Translations under genes and position numbers: made by a program
Notes under the pieces: generated by a model
The model's input: only the letters and a program-made list of their open reading frames with translations
Databases searched by the model: none
What the model was told of the DNA's origin: nothing
Part shown: one piece after another, positions 32,749 to 47,813 of the stretch
How the letters are laid out: each line of letters starts with the position of its first letter
How positions within the stretch are numbered: the first letter of the stretch is position 1
NCBI GenBank assembly: GCA_010909165.1
Contig: VJWM01000204.1
Location: forward strand, 124,001-188,000
Source of the DNA: Anthoceros angustus
Taxonomy: Eukaryota > Streptophyta > Anthocerotopsida > Anthocerotales > Anthocerotaceae
Direction of reading: 5' to 3'
DNA: 64,000 bases

Positions 32749-33599
32749 TATGGGAAGGAGACAGGGAGTTTTTTTGGGGGTTATGTTATGGTTTTCCTAT
32801 TTTCTCATTTCTAGCAAAGTAATTGTGTGTTTTTTATTCAAGATATTCTTCCAACGTTCCCCGCAAATGAAAAATTGCAGGATAAAGTTTGAGAAAGAAA
32901 ATTCCGCGGTGAGGATTAGGACTTATGGCAGGAAATAGGGCATAAAAGCGTCCCGCCTTTTAGTCTCATGCGTGTCCAACCTTTCAGTTTTCGGTCCGTC
33001 CCTTTGCTTACGGATACCTACTGACGTGGCCTTCCGATCGGCCAACCATCACTTAGTGGAAACGCGAGCTTAAGTATTTTGCTTTGGGTATGGGTGTGTA
33101 GCCGTTTAGTGGACCCGAGGATTTCTTTGATGAAGATATTTAAGAAAATGAATATCAAAAAGTAATAAAGCTCCGACCGGTGAGACTTGACGAGAACGAT
33201 TCAACTCATGCTTTCACGCTCGGCAAGTTGGGTACTCTCCATGTACTCTCCGCGTCTCCCCTTACTCTGGGTCCTACTCTTGATTCCAGCCTTCTGCTCT
33301 ACAAAAGGGCAGCAAATGTTGCCATGTCCCGGCACCTTCGTCGATCGACCTGCCAGTTTTCAGGGGCGCACCTCGTGAGAGTTTCCCAAGTTCCATCTCT
33401 GTTCTTGGCATCCGTGCTCGCCGCATCCGCATCGATCTCTAACCGGTATGAAGTTGGAGCTTGGAACTACAGAGTGCGACAGTGGTGCCGCGGTCATTGT
33501 TTTGCAAGTCTGCGCACATCGCCCCCAGCACTGATAGACCATTTACGATTTCTCGTTGCTATGTGCAGGCTGCGATTGAGACGTTGAGTCGGAGCAATT

Positions 33600-33853
33600 T
33601 TTCCCGGACGTGCCCATTGCAACCCGTGGTTTCAATTATGCCGAAGGACAGCTCCATGACACCGGAGGCAGCGTCGAGGATCCAGTCTTCAACTTGCAAG
33701 CAGAATGGAGGGATCACCCCGGAAGGCAGTTTTGCCTCTCGAGCTCAGTCTGCTGCTGCCAGGAATGTGAACAGCGGCAAGTGCGGGTCCTCCAATGGCA
33801 GCCGTGGATCCGGAGACTCCAGCGCCGGAGGGGGATGGTGCACCATAATGTGA
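33600..33853 (+). CDS. Small SMP-domain protein, copy 2
   Basis: Paralogue of the gene at 29599-30030. The domain reads MTPEAASRIQSSTCKQNGG then GSFASRAQSAAARNVNSGK, followed by a short Gly/Ser tail (GSRGSGDSSAGGG) absent from copy 1. The open frame continues upstream to 33461; an acceptor-like CTATGTGCAG ends at 33570, so the coding exon probably starts there or at the Met shortly before the domain (MPKDSSM). The start given is therefore approximate. An upstream Met at 33324 (MSRHLRRSTCQFSG) matches the first-exon candidate of copy 1. Whether both copies are expressed cannot be told. Confidence 0.6.
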
Positions 33854-34182
33854 AGCCTGTTTGAATCAGGATTTCGGCAGAGACATTTCCTTTTTTTGGT
33901 GGCCAGAAGATCAGATAAGAGACAAGAGACATTTTTCGTTGTTGCTCTAGCGGCCTAGCTTCTCCCAGTTGCTGAGAGATGTTGCAATTCTCTGAACAAC
34001 TAGGGTAACGAGACTCTTGTTTGAATGCGTTGCAAGTATTGAATGTGAACTACCCGGTGCCTGTTTCACACTTGCCGGCTTTAAATTGCAACCTCCTTGG
34101 ATTTTCCATTCATGTCTAGATTCGTAGCGTAGGCAAACTCCCTTGCAATCGACCAGAAAGGATCTCTTCCAGGGTGCTGGAA

Positions 34183-34215
34183 TTTCGTAACCGGTAGTGA
34201 CAACCGGTTACGAAA
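34183..34215. repeat. Perfect 12-bp inverted repeat (hairpin)
   Basis: TTTCGTAACCGG (34183-34194) and its exact complement CCGGTTACGAAA (34204-34215) are separated by 9 nt. It lies in intergenic DNA downstream of SMP copy 2. It is not followed by a T-run, so there is no reason to call it a Pol III terminator. Confidence 0.8.
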
Positions 34216-35086
34216 AAGACTAGGGGGTCTATAAGTCATGGATGCTTCTGATGGGAGACTGTCCCACGGGGCTTGCTGGTTATCGAGGAGGCCTTGAAAG
34301 TGTGAAAATTTGAGTGAGGTGGATCATGAACCTTGCCTGTGCCACATGAGGGGTAAGCTGTCATATGTGTGCACAACGGAAACACGCTTGTTTGAGTTGC
34401 AATGTAACAAGCGCGGTGTGGTTGGTCAGCATGATAGCCACAGTACTGAATGAATCCTTTTTCCACATGCTAAGGACAAGAAATGCACACCTTCGTAACT
34501 CCCCACGGCCAGTCGAAGCAGAGAGATGGCGGAGTGGTTCAGACTGCGAGATCGAGGGAAAGGAGCTGGACGGCTTCCGGGATACTTACCTGTTCGAGGT
34601 GAGAAACTTGGGGACGATCCTACAGTGAGGGAAGAATTCAGAGATGCATTGCGCATTGTATAAGCGTCCAAAGGGGGCGGGGAAGGTGCCCTCCAAACAA
34701 CCGGTCGACTGGAAGAAGGTTCGTCTGTAGACTATAAGAGAACCAAGCTGACCGGCGTCACACGGTTGTCAAACTCCCAACAACGCGGTCTGCTTCCTGC
34801 CGGCCTCAGCACCCCCTACTGTAGCAGTCTCTGGTCATCCCCACCTATAAATGACTCCAATCTTGCGCGCTATCTCGTCACATCTTAGTCTCTGGTCCTT
34901 CCATCGCCTCAGCGCTGCTTCATCAGTGCTCTGTACTATGTGCACATTCAAGTGAAGGCTGTGAATCCTCATTTTTTGAGAGCAAGGTGTGGGAATCCGT
35001 CCCAACATTATCAAGCTTGCCTCCAGGTGGTGGAAGCCCGCAAGCTGCTCCTGTGCTGTTGCCAGTACTGCAATTCACGGGCATCC
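34216..35086. other. Intergenic region upstream of the germin-like gene
   Basis: It contains a 45-codon open frame starting near 34524 (MAEWFRLRDRGKGAG) with no recognised family. A possible core promoter for the germin-like gene lies near 34845 (CACCTATAAATGAC), about 240 bp upstream of its start codon. Nothing else is supported. Confidence 0.4.
34846..34858 (+). promoter_or_regulatory. Candidate TATA box of the germin-like gene
   Basis: CACCTATAAATG fits the plant TATA consensus and lies about 240 bp upstream of the germin-like start codon, in a CT-rich promoter-like context. Position and sequence are the only support. Confidence 0.4.
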
Positions 35087-35761
35087 ATGGCTCGCAATGC
35101 GGCATCCCCGAATTTGAATCTCACGGCAGCGGCATTCCTGGCGGCGCTGCTCGTCACCTGGACGCCCCACTTGAGTTTGGCGGCCGACGAGGACCCTCTG
35201 CAGGACTTCTGCGTGGCCCAATCAGGCGCTCCCACCATCAACGGCCTCGTCTGCAAACCAGCCAATAGGGTGACGGCAGCCGACTTCAAGTTCTCGGGCC
35301 TCAACGCCCCCGGCAACACCGCCAACAAGCTCAAGGCTGCAGTAACGCCCGCGTCCGTTGCCCAGTTCCCGGGCCTCAACACGCTGGGCATCTCCGCCGC
35401 CCGCATCGATTTCGCGGCGGGCGGGCTCAACCCTCCTCACTCCCACCCGAGAGCCACCGAGCTGCTGTTCCTCGTGGAGGGCACTCTGGAGGTTGGATTC
35501 GTGTCTTCTAACGGCAACACGCTCTTCCAGCAGACGCTCAACAAGGGCGATCTTTTCGTCTTCCCCAGAGGCCTCCTTCATTTCCAGAAGAACGTCGGCT
35601 ACGGTCCGGCGTGGGCCGTGGCAGCCCTGGAGAGTCAGAATCCTGGAGTGCAGCAGGCAGCTGCTGCTCTCTTTGGCTCCCCGCTGCCATCGGATGTGCT
35701 GCAGCAAACGTTTGGAATCGATGACAAGACAGTCCAGTGGCTGGAGGCCAAGCAGAAGTAG
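35087..35761 (+). CDS. Germin-like protein (secreted cupin)
   Basis: Apoplastic single-cupin glycoprotein, intronless, 224 aa. Germin-like proteins bind Mn and may have superoxide dismutase or other activities; activity is not predictable here. The start at 35087 begins the signal peptide (hydrophobic NLTAAAFLAALLVTW, cut near LAADEDP). The conserved Cys pair is at DFCVAQSG and NGLVCK. Cupin box 1 is GGLNPPHSHPRATELLFLVE, with the two His and the Glu that bind metal. Box 2 is GDLFVFPRGLLHFQKN, with the third His. The KGD triplet is absent, as in many germin-like proteins. The open frame extends 49 codons upstream, but those lack a signal peptide and look like 5' UTR. Confidence 0.93.
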   Translation: MARNAASPNLNLTAAAFLAALLVTWTPHLSLAADEDPLQDFCVAQSGAPTINGLVCKPANRVTAADFKFSGLNAPGNTANKLKAAVTPASVAQFPGLNTLGISAARIDFAAGGLNPPHSHPRATELLFLVEGTLEVGFVSSNGNTLFQQTLNKGDLFVFPRGLLHFQKNVGYGPAWAVAALESQNPGVQQAAAALFGSPLPSDVLQQTFGIDDKTVQWLEAKQK

Positions 35762-36230
35762 ATGAATGCATTAGTTGGAGGTAGAGCTGCAATACATGGG
35801 CCCTCCGATAGACAGTCCATCAATCACCATAGCATTCACTCACAGTCCACTGGTCCTCCTAGACCTGCAGGATGTCACACCTGCTGCACATCATCATTCG
35901 AGATTCAACACTTTCTACATTTCTGAACGAAATTCCGGTATTCAGGCTGCCAAGCATTGCAATGCCAAGTTTCGCTCTTGAAGGTGTGTTCGTGGGACTG
36001 TTATCGTTTTTCAGAATCTTCAGCCGGACCCGTTTACCCATGACTGATGTGGGCTGAGCGATATTTTGATTTTAGCACGTTCCAGCACAAACCTTGGGCA
36101 TGTGGGAAGTGGTTTGATGCACGACATGGGGAAGTCCTATCGGCGGACCGTAAACGAAGGAGGATTTCACAGATGGCGGAGATAAGTTGAACGTTTTAAA
36201 TATTTACTAGGTCACACATAATATTGCAGA

Positions 36231-36247
36231 GCTGGAGTAGCTCAGTT

Positions 36248-36280
<33 letters not shown>

Positions 36281-36304
36281 GAGGTTCAAGCCCTCCCTCT
36301 AGCG
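36231..36304 (+). tRNA. tRNA-Asn (GTT)
   Basis: A 74-nt cloverleaf: acceptor stem GCTGGAG/CTCTAGC (one G-U), D arm GCTCAGTTGGTTAGAGC, anticodon arm TGTGG-CTGTTAA-CCACA with anticodon GTT at 36265-36267, and T arm with GGTTCAAGCCC. The internal Pol III A and B boxes are intact, there is no intron, and a TTTT run about 35 bp downstream can end transcription. The CCA end is not encoded, as expected for a nuclear gene. Confidence 0.95.
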
Positions 36305-37406
36305 TTCATCTACCGACGCCTTCTGCTTCTCGGTGTCACCTTTTGCCTGAAATTCTGTACGTCTGATTATTCGAGATCAGTGCCACCAGTCTCTTAATCC
36401 TCAGTGTCTGAGACTGGAACCGTATTGAGATAGATGACCGGGTCACTCTCTGAATGTTCATAGCGATCAGTGCCAATCGCTTGCGGAATGTAGCGGTGTC
36501 CCTGGGACCCTGTCGGTCCCACTGCCCTTTAAGAGAATTGCAACCCTCCACACAGCCAGTGTCGAAGTCTTGAGCTCCAATGCCTGACGACATCAATGGC
36601 TAACCGATGGCACCAGACGCATTGAACCTGATTTGGTTGTTTCTGCTCGCTTGCTGGACATATACGCAAAGCGTGGGAGCTTGGAAGATGCTGAAGGACT
36701 GTTCGGTGAGCTGCCTCACATAGATTCAATCAGGGGATTCATCACCAATGCATGAAGGAAAGCTCGTGAGAGCTGTCGTGGGGACGGACCTTGTGGGGCC
36801 AACAAATTGGTGGCTTCACAGTTATGCTAGGATGGAGAGAGGCGCAGAGAGAGGCCGTTGGGAGGCTCGAACGTGACGAACTGAGGGCTGAAACTCAAGG
36901 TAGACCAGCACGGTTGCACGGAGTGTTGGGGCGCCCATCTTTGCTTCGATGTCGTCCAAGACAATGACGATGGGATGCTGCTCTTCTGCTGTAGAATGAG
37001 GTTTGTAAGACAGATATCTTGCAGCGTTTGATCAAATGTGAATCCAAGTCCAAGACAACATAGGGCTGCAAACGTTAGCTCAGCGACTCATTCTGAGTCG
37101 ATCCGGCCTTCTGGGGTTAATTACCCTATACCTGTACAGCTAGCCATCATGAACGATTCCTCTCCACTGCTGCCTCGGCATAGAATCCACCTATGCTAGT
37201 CCACGTGATGTAGAGTGCTAGGCCTGCGCTAGTCTACGTTTGCCGAAGACCTGCATTCCGCCAATCATGCATGGCAGTGACACCTCATCTACCGCTGAAC
37301 GGGTGGGAGAAGTCTGAACGTGAGAGTATGTACAAACCTGGAGCTTGGAAGCCTAAACAGAACCTGTTGAACCGATGAACCACCTCTTGGGTAATAACAC
37401 TGGCTC
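36305..37406. other. Intergenic region with a PPR relic
   Basis: Between the tRNA and the 3' end of the Ca2+-ATPase. Apart from the PPR fragment at 36621-36755, nothing coding is visible. Confidence 0.5.
36621..36755 (+). pseudogene. PPR protein fragment
   Basis: One frame reads IEPDLVVSARLLDIYAKRGS then LEDAEGLFGELPHID before a stop. This is the end of one PLS-class PPR repeat and a complete next one (the D-x-YAK-x-GSLEDA core). No start, no neighbouring repeats and no intact frame on either side, so it is a dead fragment of an editing-factor type gene. It is on the opposite strand from the intact PPR gene at 42.7-45.5 kb. Confidence 0.7.
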
Positions 37407-41659
<4,253 letters not shown>

Positions 41660-42671
41660 TTTTCGGTGCCAGCCCGGGCCAGCTGAAGGGAATTCAGATG
41701 CACCCGGTGGCCCGATACTGCTCAAGGTCTGGGGCCCTCGGCATTGCAGCAGCTGGTGCAGCGCGTCCCCAGAGACTCAATTGCTGCACATTGCGGACCA
41801 GTGAACGCAGCCAAGATGGCAGGCAGCAATTGCGCGTCCGATTCACCACCCTCGACTTCCCGCTCCTCAAATATCCATAGCCTAATCGGAGTCCGTTCTT
41901 GCTGCGAAACGCAGGGAGTTGGACTCGTGTGAAACCACCAAGTGGCACTCTATTTGACTGCATATTATCCACAGGTCCGAGTCAGTGCGAGCGGCTTGCG
42001 GCACTTTTCTTTTACCCTGCTTGCGGGGTGCGGTCCTCCAGTGTACGAGCGTGCCTAAGACTCCACGAACTCCGTTCACACCGCAGCTGGTTCAATCTGG
42101 TTTTTCCTTGTCTTCTTTCCGTTTCCACAGGAGCTGCTTGAGAAACACCAATGTACGAGCATGCGCGACTTTCACCATCTCTGTTCACACTGGAGCTGCC
42201 TGAATCGGTGGATATACCACAAAGCTCAAGACGAAAAACAAAACAACCAGTTTTTTGGTCTTGAGCATTTTGTCAAGACGGGAGTCACAAACGGGTCCCT
42301 CAGCCAAGACAAAAACTCCCGACAAGAGTCGGGAGCAAAGGGAGCAAAGGCGGGAGCAGGAGCAAGGGAAACTACCCGAATGCTGAGTACGTCCAGCATA
42401 CAGAACATTGGACAGCTCCAAGGAACATTCAACCAAAGGCATCCAAGACCGATCGAGACCGAAGCACCGTGGAAGCAACAAAACCCTCCGCTAACAGAAG
42501 GAAATCTGCTGCGAGGAGACCAACGGAGTACACCAGTGCCAGCCCATCAACTCCCAAGCAAGATCCTGAGACAGCTTAGACCCCCAGGGAACGAGAATCG
42601 CCAACCAACACCTTACGCAAAATGGAAAGATAGTTGGGGATCAAAGAAACGAACTCGAGTGGTCAAGCGTC
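41660..42671. other. Intergenic region between ECA and PPR genes
   Basis: Upstream of the Ca2+-ATPase and downstream of the PPR gene, so it should hold one promoter and one 3' UTR. A short degenerate repeat (CGTTCACACCGCAGCTG-like, about 42070-42200) occurs two or three times. No coding sequence is supported. Confidence 0.45.
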
Positions 42672-45548
42672 TCAGTTGTTCAGTGTTTCTGTCAAAGACG
42701 TCAAGATGGCATAAATATTCCTTCTCTCAACGTGCTCTCGATCTTGAGCCATAAAAGAATGCACCAAACCGTCGACTTCAATCCAAGTACGGCCCGGTTC
42801 CTTGGGAACCCCGCATCTCGCCATGCTTTTCCTGACTTCTGCTTCGTCTTCCCACCTACCACTGTCAGCATAGATGCTAGACATGATCACATGAGCCGCC
42901 GGGTTCTGTGGATCTGTTCTCAAAATGGCCTCGAATGAGCGTCTGCCTAAATCTGCATCGCCGTGAGTCTTGCATGCTCTTAGAACTGACAACCACATCA
43001 TGGCATCAGCTTCTGGCACACTGAGCAAGAAGTTTTCTGCCTCCTGCAGATGCCCGGCACGACAGAGGAGGTCCACGATGCAGGCCTTGTGTTCGATTCC
43101 TGGGGTGATCCCGAAATCCTGCAACATACGTTGGAACAAGGCGGAGCCCTCGGCCAATAGGCCAGCATGGCTGCAGGCCATGAGGACATTCACAAAGGTG
43201 ACATCGTTGGGCTTCACACCCTCCTGTTGCATTTGCTGCACATGTCCAAGAGCTTCATGACCATACCCGTGCTGAGCACATGCGCCGATCATGGCATTCC
43301 ACGAGACTACATTCCGCCGAACCAGTTTCGCAAATACTTTCTGGGCATCGTTGAAGCAACCACATTTCGCATACATGTCAAGGAGTGTGCTTCCGACATA
43401 CACGTCTGTTTCAAATCCCCTCTTGATAATCCGGGCATGGATAGCCCGCCCCGCTGCCAAGGCTGCTATGCTGCTGCAGGCTTTCAGGATGCTCACAAAC
43501 GTGACCTTGTCTGGTTCCACTTCGGCATTCAGCATTTCCTGGAAGAGATGAAGAGCTTCTTGACCATGCCCGTGCTGGGCATAACCTCCAATCATTGCAG
43601 TCCAGGAAACCAAACGCTTTTCCAGCAAATTGTCGAAAACTTCCTGGGCCACATCCAGCATTCCATATTTGGAGTACATGTCAACAAGAATGCTGCCCAC
43701 ATTCCCGGATGATTCCAGGCCAGACTGTCTGACAAGGGTATGGACGTACTCAAGCTTATCTCTGTTTGCAAGACCACCACATCCCTTGAGGAGATTTACG
43801 TACGTGATCTCATTTGGCTGGACACCACAACGTGGCATCTGTGCAAAAAGATCGAAAGCCGTCTTAATCTTCCCAGCATGAGCATATCCCCCAATCATTG
43901 TGTTCCACAGTACCACATCTGTTTTACATAACTTGTCAAACACGTTACGAGCCTCGGCTAGGCTTCCACACTTAGCATAAAGGTCAACAAGGCTAGCGCC
44001 GATGACAATGTCATTTTCCAGCCCAGCTCTTACGAGAAGTGTATGGATCTGCCTGCCCTGATCTAGGGCGGCTGTGGGTACACATGACTTCAGAATGGTC
44101 GTGAAGGTGGTCAGGCTTGGCTTCATACCCTCCTCTTCCATTTGCTTCAAAAGCTGAAAACCTCGTTCACCATAACCACGCTCAAAATATCCAGCAAGCA
44201 GTGCTGTCCATGAAGATACATTTTTCGTAGGCATCTGCTCAAATGCATCCAGTGCATCTTCTAGGCTTCCACATTTGGTGTACATATACACTAGCGCGTT
44301 CCCAACCGCCAAATCCGAAAGGTGCCTACTTACCCTGAGTTGGGCATGAACTTTTCTGCCCTCCTCAAGTGATGCAATACTCCCACAGGTCTTCAGCATT
44401 ATGACAAAAGTTATTTTAGTGGGTTGCAGGCCCTCATTTTGCATTCGTAGAAATAGTTGGAGTGCTTCTTGAGCTTGTCCATGATGGGCATAACCCGCTA
44501 ACATCGCAGTCCAGGACACAACATTTTTAGCTGGCAATATGTTGAAGACATTCTGAGCTTCCTTCATGCTCCCACATTTTGCATACATGTCAACAAGTGT
44601 GCTCCCAAGCACGACATCCAATTCCAATCCGTGCCTCCTAAGCTGGGAGTGCATCTGTCTCCCCTGATGTAGTGATGCTAAGTTGCCGCATGCCTTAAAA
44701 ATGCTTACAAACGTGACTTTATTGGGCACCACGCCTTCCCATTGCATACCTTGGAAGAGGTCAAGCGCTTCCTGAGCATGCCCATGTTGGACATATCCTG
44801 CAATCAAAGCAGTCCATGTCACAACATTTCTAACCACCAAGTTGTCAAAAACAGCGTGTGCCTCGTCGAAGCTCCCACATTTGGCATACATGTCAACAAG
44901 ACTGCTTCCAACAATTACATCCAACTCTACCCCAGTTTGGATCAGCTGGGCATGAACTTGTCTACCCTGATCCAGGGCTGCTATGCTGCCACAAGCTTTG
45001 AAGACACTGGCAAATATCATATTATTTGGGCCGATACCCTCGAATTGCATTCGGCTGAAGAGCTGCAGAGCTTCATGTCCACGCGCCTGCCTGGCATATC
45101 CACCAACCATAACTACCCATGAGGCAGGATACTTTTCCAGCAACTTGTCAAACACAAATTTAGCCTCATCAAGTGAGCCGCATTTGGCGTACATGCTGAC
45201 CAGAGTATTGCCAATCTCGACATCTGCTTCATGGCCAGTTGCTCTGGCTTGTGCATGGATGGCCTTGCCTTCCTTCAGGGCTCCTAGGTTCGCGCAAGCC
45301 TTCAGGACAGCAACATAAAGCCGCCCTCTTACCTTCACGCCAGAGTCCAGCATTTCTTGATACAATCTGATTACCTTTCTGTCTTGTCCATGACTGGCAT
45401 GAGCAGAAATAACGGCTTCCCAAATTTGCACATTCGTTTGACACACTTGCCCATAAGGATGGCCTGCTTCCACCAGATTCCCATGTGGTGCTAGTTTGTT
45501 GCCAGCCGCCAAATCCCTTTCCTTGAGAGAGCACAGAGAATCAACCAC
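42672..45548 (-). CDS. PLS-class pentatricopeptide repeat protein with E domains, no DYW
   Basis: Intronless 958-aa protein predicted to bind a specific organelle RNA. It consists of about 25 PPR repeats in P-L-S order, recognisable by cores such as LVSMYAKCGSLDEAKFVFD, VVTWTALIAGYVQHGHAQEA and NKVTFVSIFKACGNLASLHQ. After the repeats come E-type motifs (CIVDLLCRAGHLQEAENFL, MWLSVLRACKTHGDADLG) and the PG box (GVPKEPGRTWIEVDGLVHSF). It then stops shortly after the IYAILTSLTETL helix, so the DYW deaminase is missing. E-type proteins act in C-to-U editing with a deaminase supplied in trans; that role is inferred. The N-terminus shows no clear targeting signal, so a short upstream exon may be missing. 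Confidence 0.92.
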   Translation of the reverse strand: MVDSLCSLKERDLAAGNKLAPHGNLVEAGHPYGQVCQTNVQIWEAVISAHASHGQDRKVIRLYQEMLDSGVKVRGRLYVAVLKACANLGALKEGKAIHAQARATGHEADVEIGNTLVSMYAKCGSLDEAKFVFDKLLEKYPASWVVMVGGYARQARGHEALQLFSRMQFEGIGPNNMIFASVFKACGSIAALDQGRQVHAQLIQTGVELDVIVGSSLVDMYAKCGSFDEAHAVFDNLVVRNVVTWTALIAGYVQHGHAQEALDLFQGMQWEGVVPNKVTFVSIFKACGNLASLHQGRQMHSQLRRHGLELDVVLGSTLVDMYAKCGSMKEAQNVFNILPAKNVVSWTAMLAGYAHHGQAQEALQLFLRMQNEGLQPTKITFVIMLKTCGSIASLEEGRKVHAQLRVSRHLSDLAVGNALVYMYTKCGSLEDALDAFEQMPTKNVSSWTALLAGYFERGYGERGFQLLKQMEEEGMKPSLTTFTTILKSCVPTAALDQGRQIHTLLVRAGLENDIVIGASLVDLYAKCGSLAEARNVFDKLCKTDVVLWNTMIGGYAHAGKIKTAFDLFAQMPRCGVQPNEITYVNLLKGCGGLANRDKLEYVHTLVRQSGLESSGNVGSILVDMYSKYGMLDVAQEVFDNLLEKRLVSWTAMIGGYAQHGHGQEALHLFQEMLNAEVEPDKVTFVSILKACSSIAALAAGRAIHARIIKRGFETDVYVGSTLLDMYAKCGCFNDAQKVFAKLVRRNVVSWNAMIGACAQHGYGHEALGHVQQMQQEGVKPNDVTFVNVLMACSHAGLLAEGSALFQRMLQDFGITPGIEHKACIVDLLCRAGHLQEAENFLLSVPEADAMMWLSVLRACKTHGDADLGRRSFEAILRTDPQNPAAHVIMSSIYADSGRWEDEAEVRKSMARCGVPKEPGRTWIEVDGLVHSFMAQDREHVERRNIYAILTSLTETLNN

Positions 45549-46608
45549 CGAGGGCAGAGCTCGCTTGTCGGTTGGTACAACATTGCTGAATTCCCTGGAA
45601 TTTTGCAGCCCGCGGGCAGCAGCCTGTTAGACAGCATTCGTGTATGAGCCCAAGAATTCCAGGTCCTGGAGCAAATGTGTTACAAACATCTGACACTGGC
45701 ACCAGGCCAGGGATGACCGCAAACCATGGATGAGCTCCAATAAGAACAATATAAGTGGGGTGCGCTATCTGGCTTACCTGAAATGAACTTTCGTTTGAAC
45801 ACCGTGACAAAAGATCAAATGGATGACATGCATCCGGATCCTTCTCATGGTAGCTGAGGCCACCACCAACAAGCCGGCAAATTCAGCCATCCCAGAGCTC
45901 CTTTCCACATCGCTTAACAAATGCTCTGGACGAAACCCAGTGAAAGAGGTTGCAAGGTGCTAAGCTCCCGGCGTCATCTCCCGCAACACCTTCATAGGTG
46001 TGGTGTGGAACCGATGCTTGAGCTGCAGCAACTGGAGCAACCTCCATCGAACCACAGGTCCCAAAGAAAGATCGGCACCGAGCCACAGGAGACGGACCTA
46101 CGCAACTGAAACCCGAAAATCATCTAGATTGTGGATCAGTGGCGACATTCATCCAACTCGTTTACGTTCAGCTGTGTACATACAAAGACCGCTCGCACTC
46201 AACATTGCAGTCATCTGAGCTCAATGTAAAAAAAAAGCTCCGTTGTGTACCGAGCAAGAAGAAAGCTGTGTGTACGGAAAAGTGGACTACGCACCGATGA
46301 AACATGTCTTACATGGGACTTCCCAAATAGGATAATTGAACTCACCACAAGGCAGGATAATTGAACCCCTGTTTACAGCAAATGCCAAAACATCATCCCC
46401 CCCTCCCCCTAGTTGCGGGAAGCCAAAGGCAGACACCAAGGGTACACATATTGGTGAACTGGGAGTCCTGATTTTCGAAGATTCTCAACAAATTAGGCAG
46501 CCAGCTGGGAGCTGTCCACACAAGATGATCACCATGGCCCTTACAAATCATTAAGCCGGCAACCAGCTACCTCAAAAGTTATTTGAGCAGGAACAGATCT
46601 GATGAGGC
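45549..46608. other. Intergenic region
   Basis: Upstream of the PPR gene and downstream of the Rieske gene. An open frame at 45541-45810 (-) overlaps the PPR start in another frame and shows no family resemblance. It could contain a missed 5' exon of the PPR gene. Confidence 0.45.
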
Positions 46609-47813
46609 TTATCCTACAAGCAGCTTGTTCTCCTCCAAAAATGAATAGGGTGGGACTTCAAGGTTGTAAGGAGCAGGTCCCTTGCGAACACGTCCAGATG
46701 TGTCATAGTGAGATCCGTGGCATGGACAAAACCATCCATGATAGTCACCGGCATTGGGCAGAGGCACACATCCAAGGTGCGTGCAGACACCGACCACCAC
46801 CAACCATTCAGGCTTCTGGACTCTCACTTCATCAGGTTGTGGGTCGCGCAACTCGTTCAAGTTGACATTCAAAGCAGCCTTGATGTCTTCTTCAGAGCGT
46901 CTTCGGATGAAGACCGGTTTTCCCCGCCACTTCACTGTGACTGTGGCACCTTTCTCAATGTTGGTCAGATCAACCTCCAATGAAGCCATAGCCAGGACAT
47001 CCTTACTTGCTGACATGCTTAGGATCAGCTTCAAAACCAAAAGCCGAAGTGCAGAGGCATAGGCGAATCTCCCTCCAGTAAGAAGAAAGTAAGTGAAAGC
47101 TTTCTTGCTCGGGTCCCCTGGCGCAAACCTCTCATGCACGTGTTCATCATACGTTATGGCATGAGTTGGGTTCTTCATGGCTGCCACAGTAGGAGACAGG
47201 CCATCTAGATCACCCTTGGCACTCAAGGCATCCGATGCAAACCCTGCCATCGAACCAAAACACTGTTACTTTGGGTCCTCCAACAAAACCACGACCAGGC
47301 AGGACGAAACACAAGCTCCTAGATATCCTTAAATACTGCAACCTCTGCGGCACTATCATGGTCCACTGCAAGCTGGTGAGTTAGACAACACTAATGACTT
47401 CACACGATCTACTAGACCTCGACCTGACTCCGCCTAGCAATTGGACTCCAGCAGACAACCCTGGCAGCCTACGACATCGAGCTACCGTAACTTTGGTCAT
47501 GATAGCGCTACTTTGGCTATGAGCAACGGACGAGGTACGTTAGCGGTGCTCCATGCTGCAACAAGGAGGGCGGATCTTTTGACGAAAAGCTGTCACAAGC
47601 ATTCCTGAGAGAAATACCTCGAGAAAAAGAAGGATTCCAAGCAGCCAGAATGGCAGCCACACCATCACTTCGGCCGTCCTCAGAAACCCTGTCGTCCAAC
47701 GATCCAATCCCTAGAGAGGAAACCCGCGTTACGCCCGACGAGGAGAGGGAGGGAGAGCAGGAGCCAGCCAAGCGCGCCAGCGACGGAAGCGCGCGCCCTA
47801 CCCCCCTCATCAT
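46609..47813 (-). CDS. Mitochondrial Rieske iron-sulfur protein (complex III)
   Basis: 2Fe-2S subunit of the cytochrome bc1 complex in the inner mitochondrial membrane, passing electrons from ubiquinol to cytochrome c1. Two exons, 47813-47528 and 47243-46609, give 306 aa. Exon 1 encodes a long Arg/Ser-rich presequence ([18 protein letters not shown]). Exon 2 has the transmembrane helix ([20 protein letters not shown]), the hinge ([13 protein letters not shown]), and the cluster loops CTHLGC and CPCHGSHYD, with all four Fe ligands and the disulfide Cys present. It ends [14 protein letters not shown] as is typical. The exon 1 donor (GTTGCT at 47527) was chosen because it alone joins in phase. 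Confidence 0.93.

Noticed and set aside
34524-34661. 45-codon frame (MAEWFRLRDRGKGAG...) as a small protein gene
   Set aside because: It has no family match, no clear promoter and no conservation evidence in the window; left as an unassigned ORF.
42161-42754. 197-codon plus-strand frame downstream of the PPR gene
   Set aside because: It overlaps the PPR 3' end antisense and has no motif.
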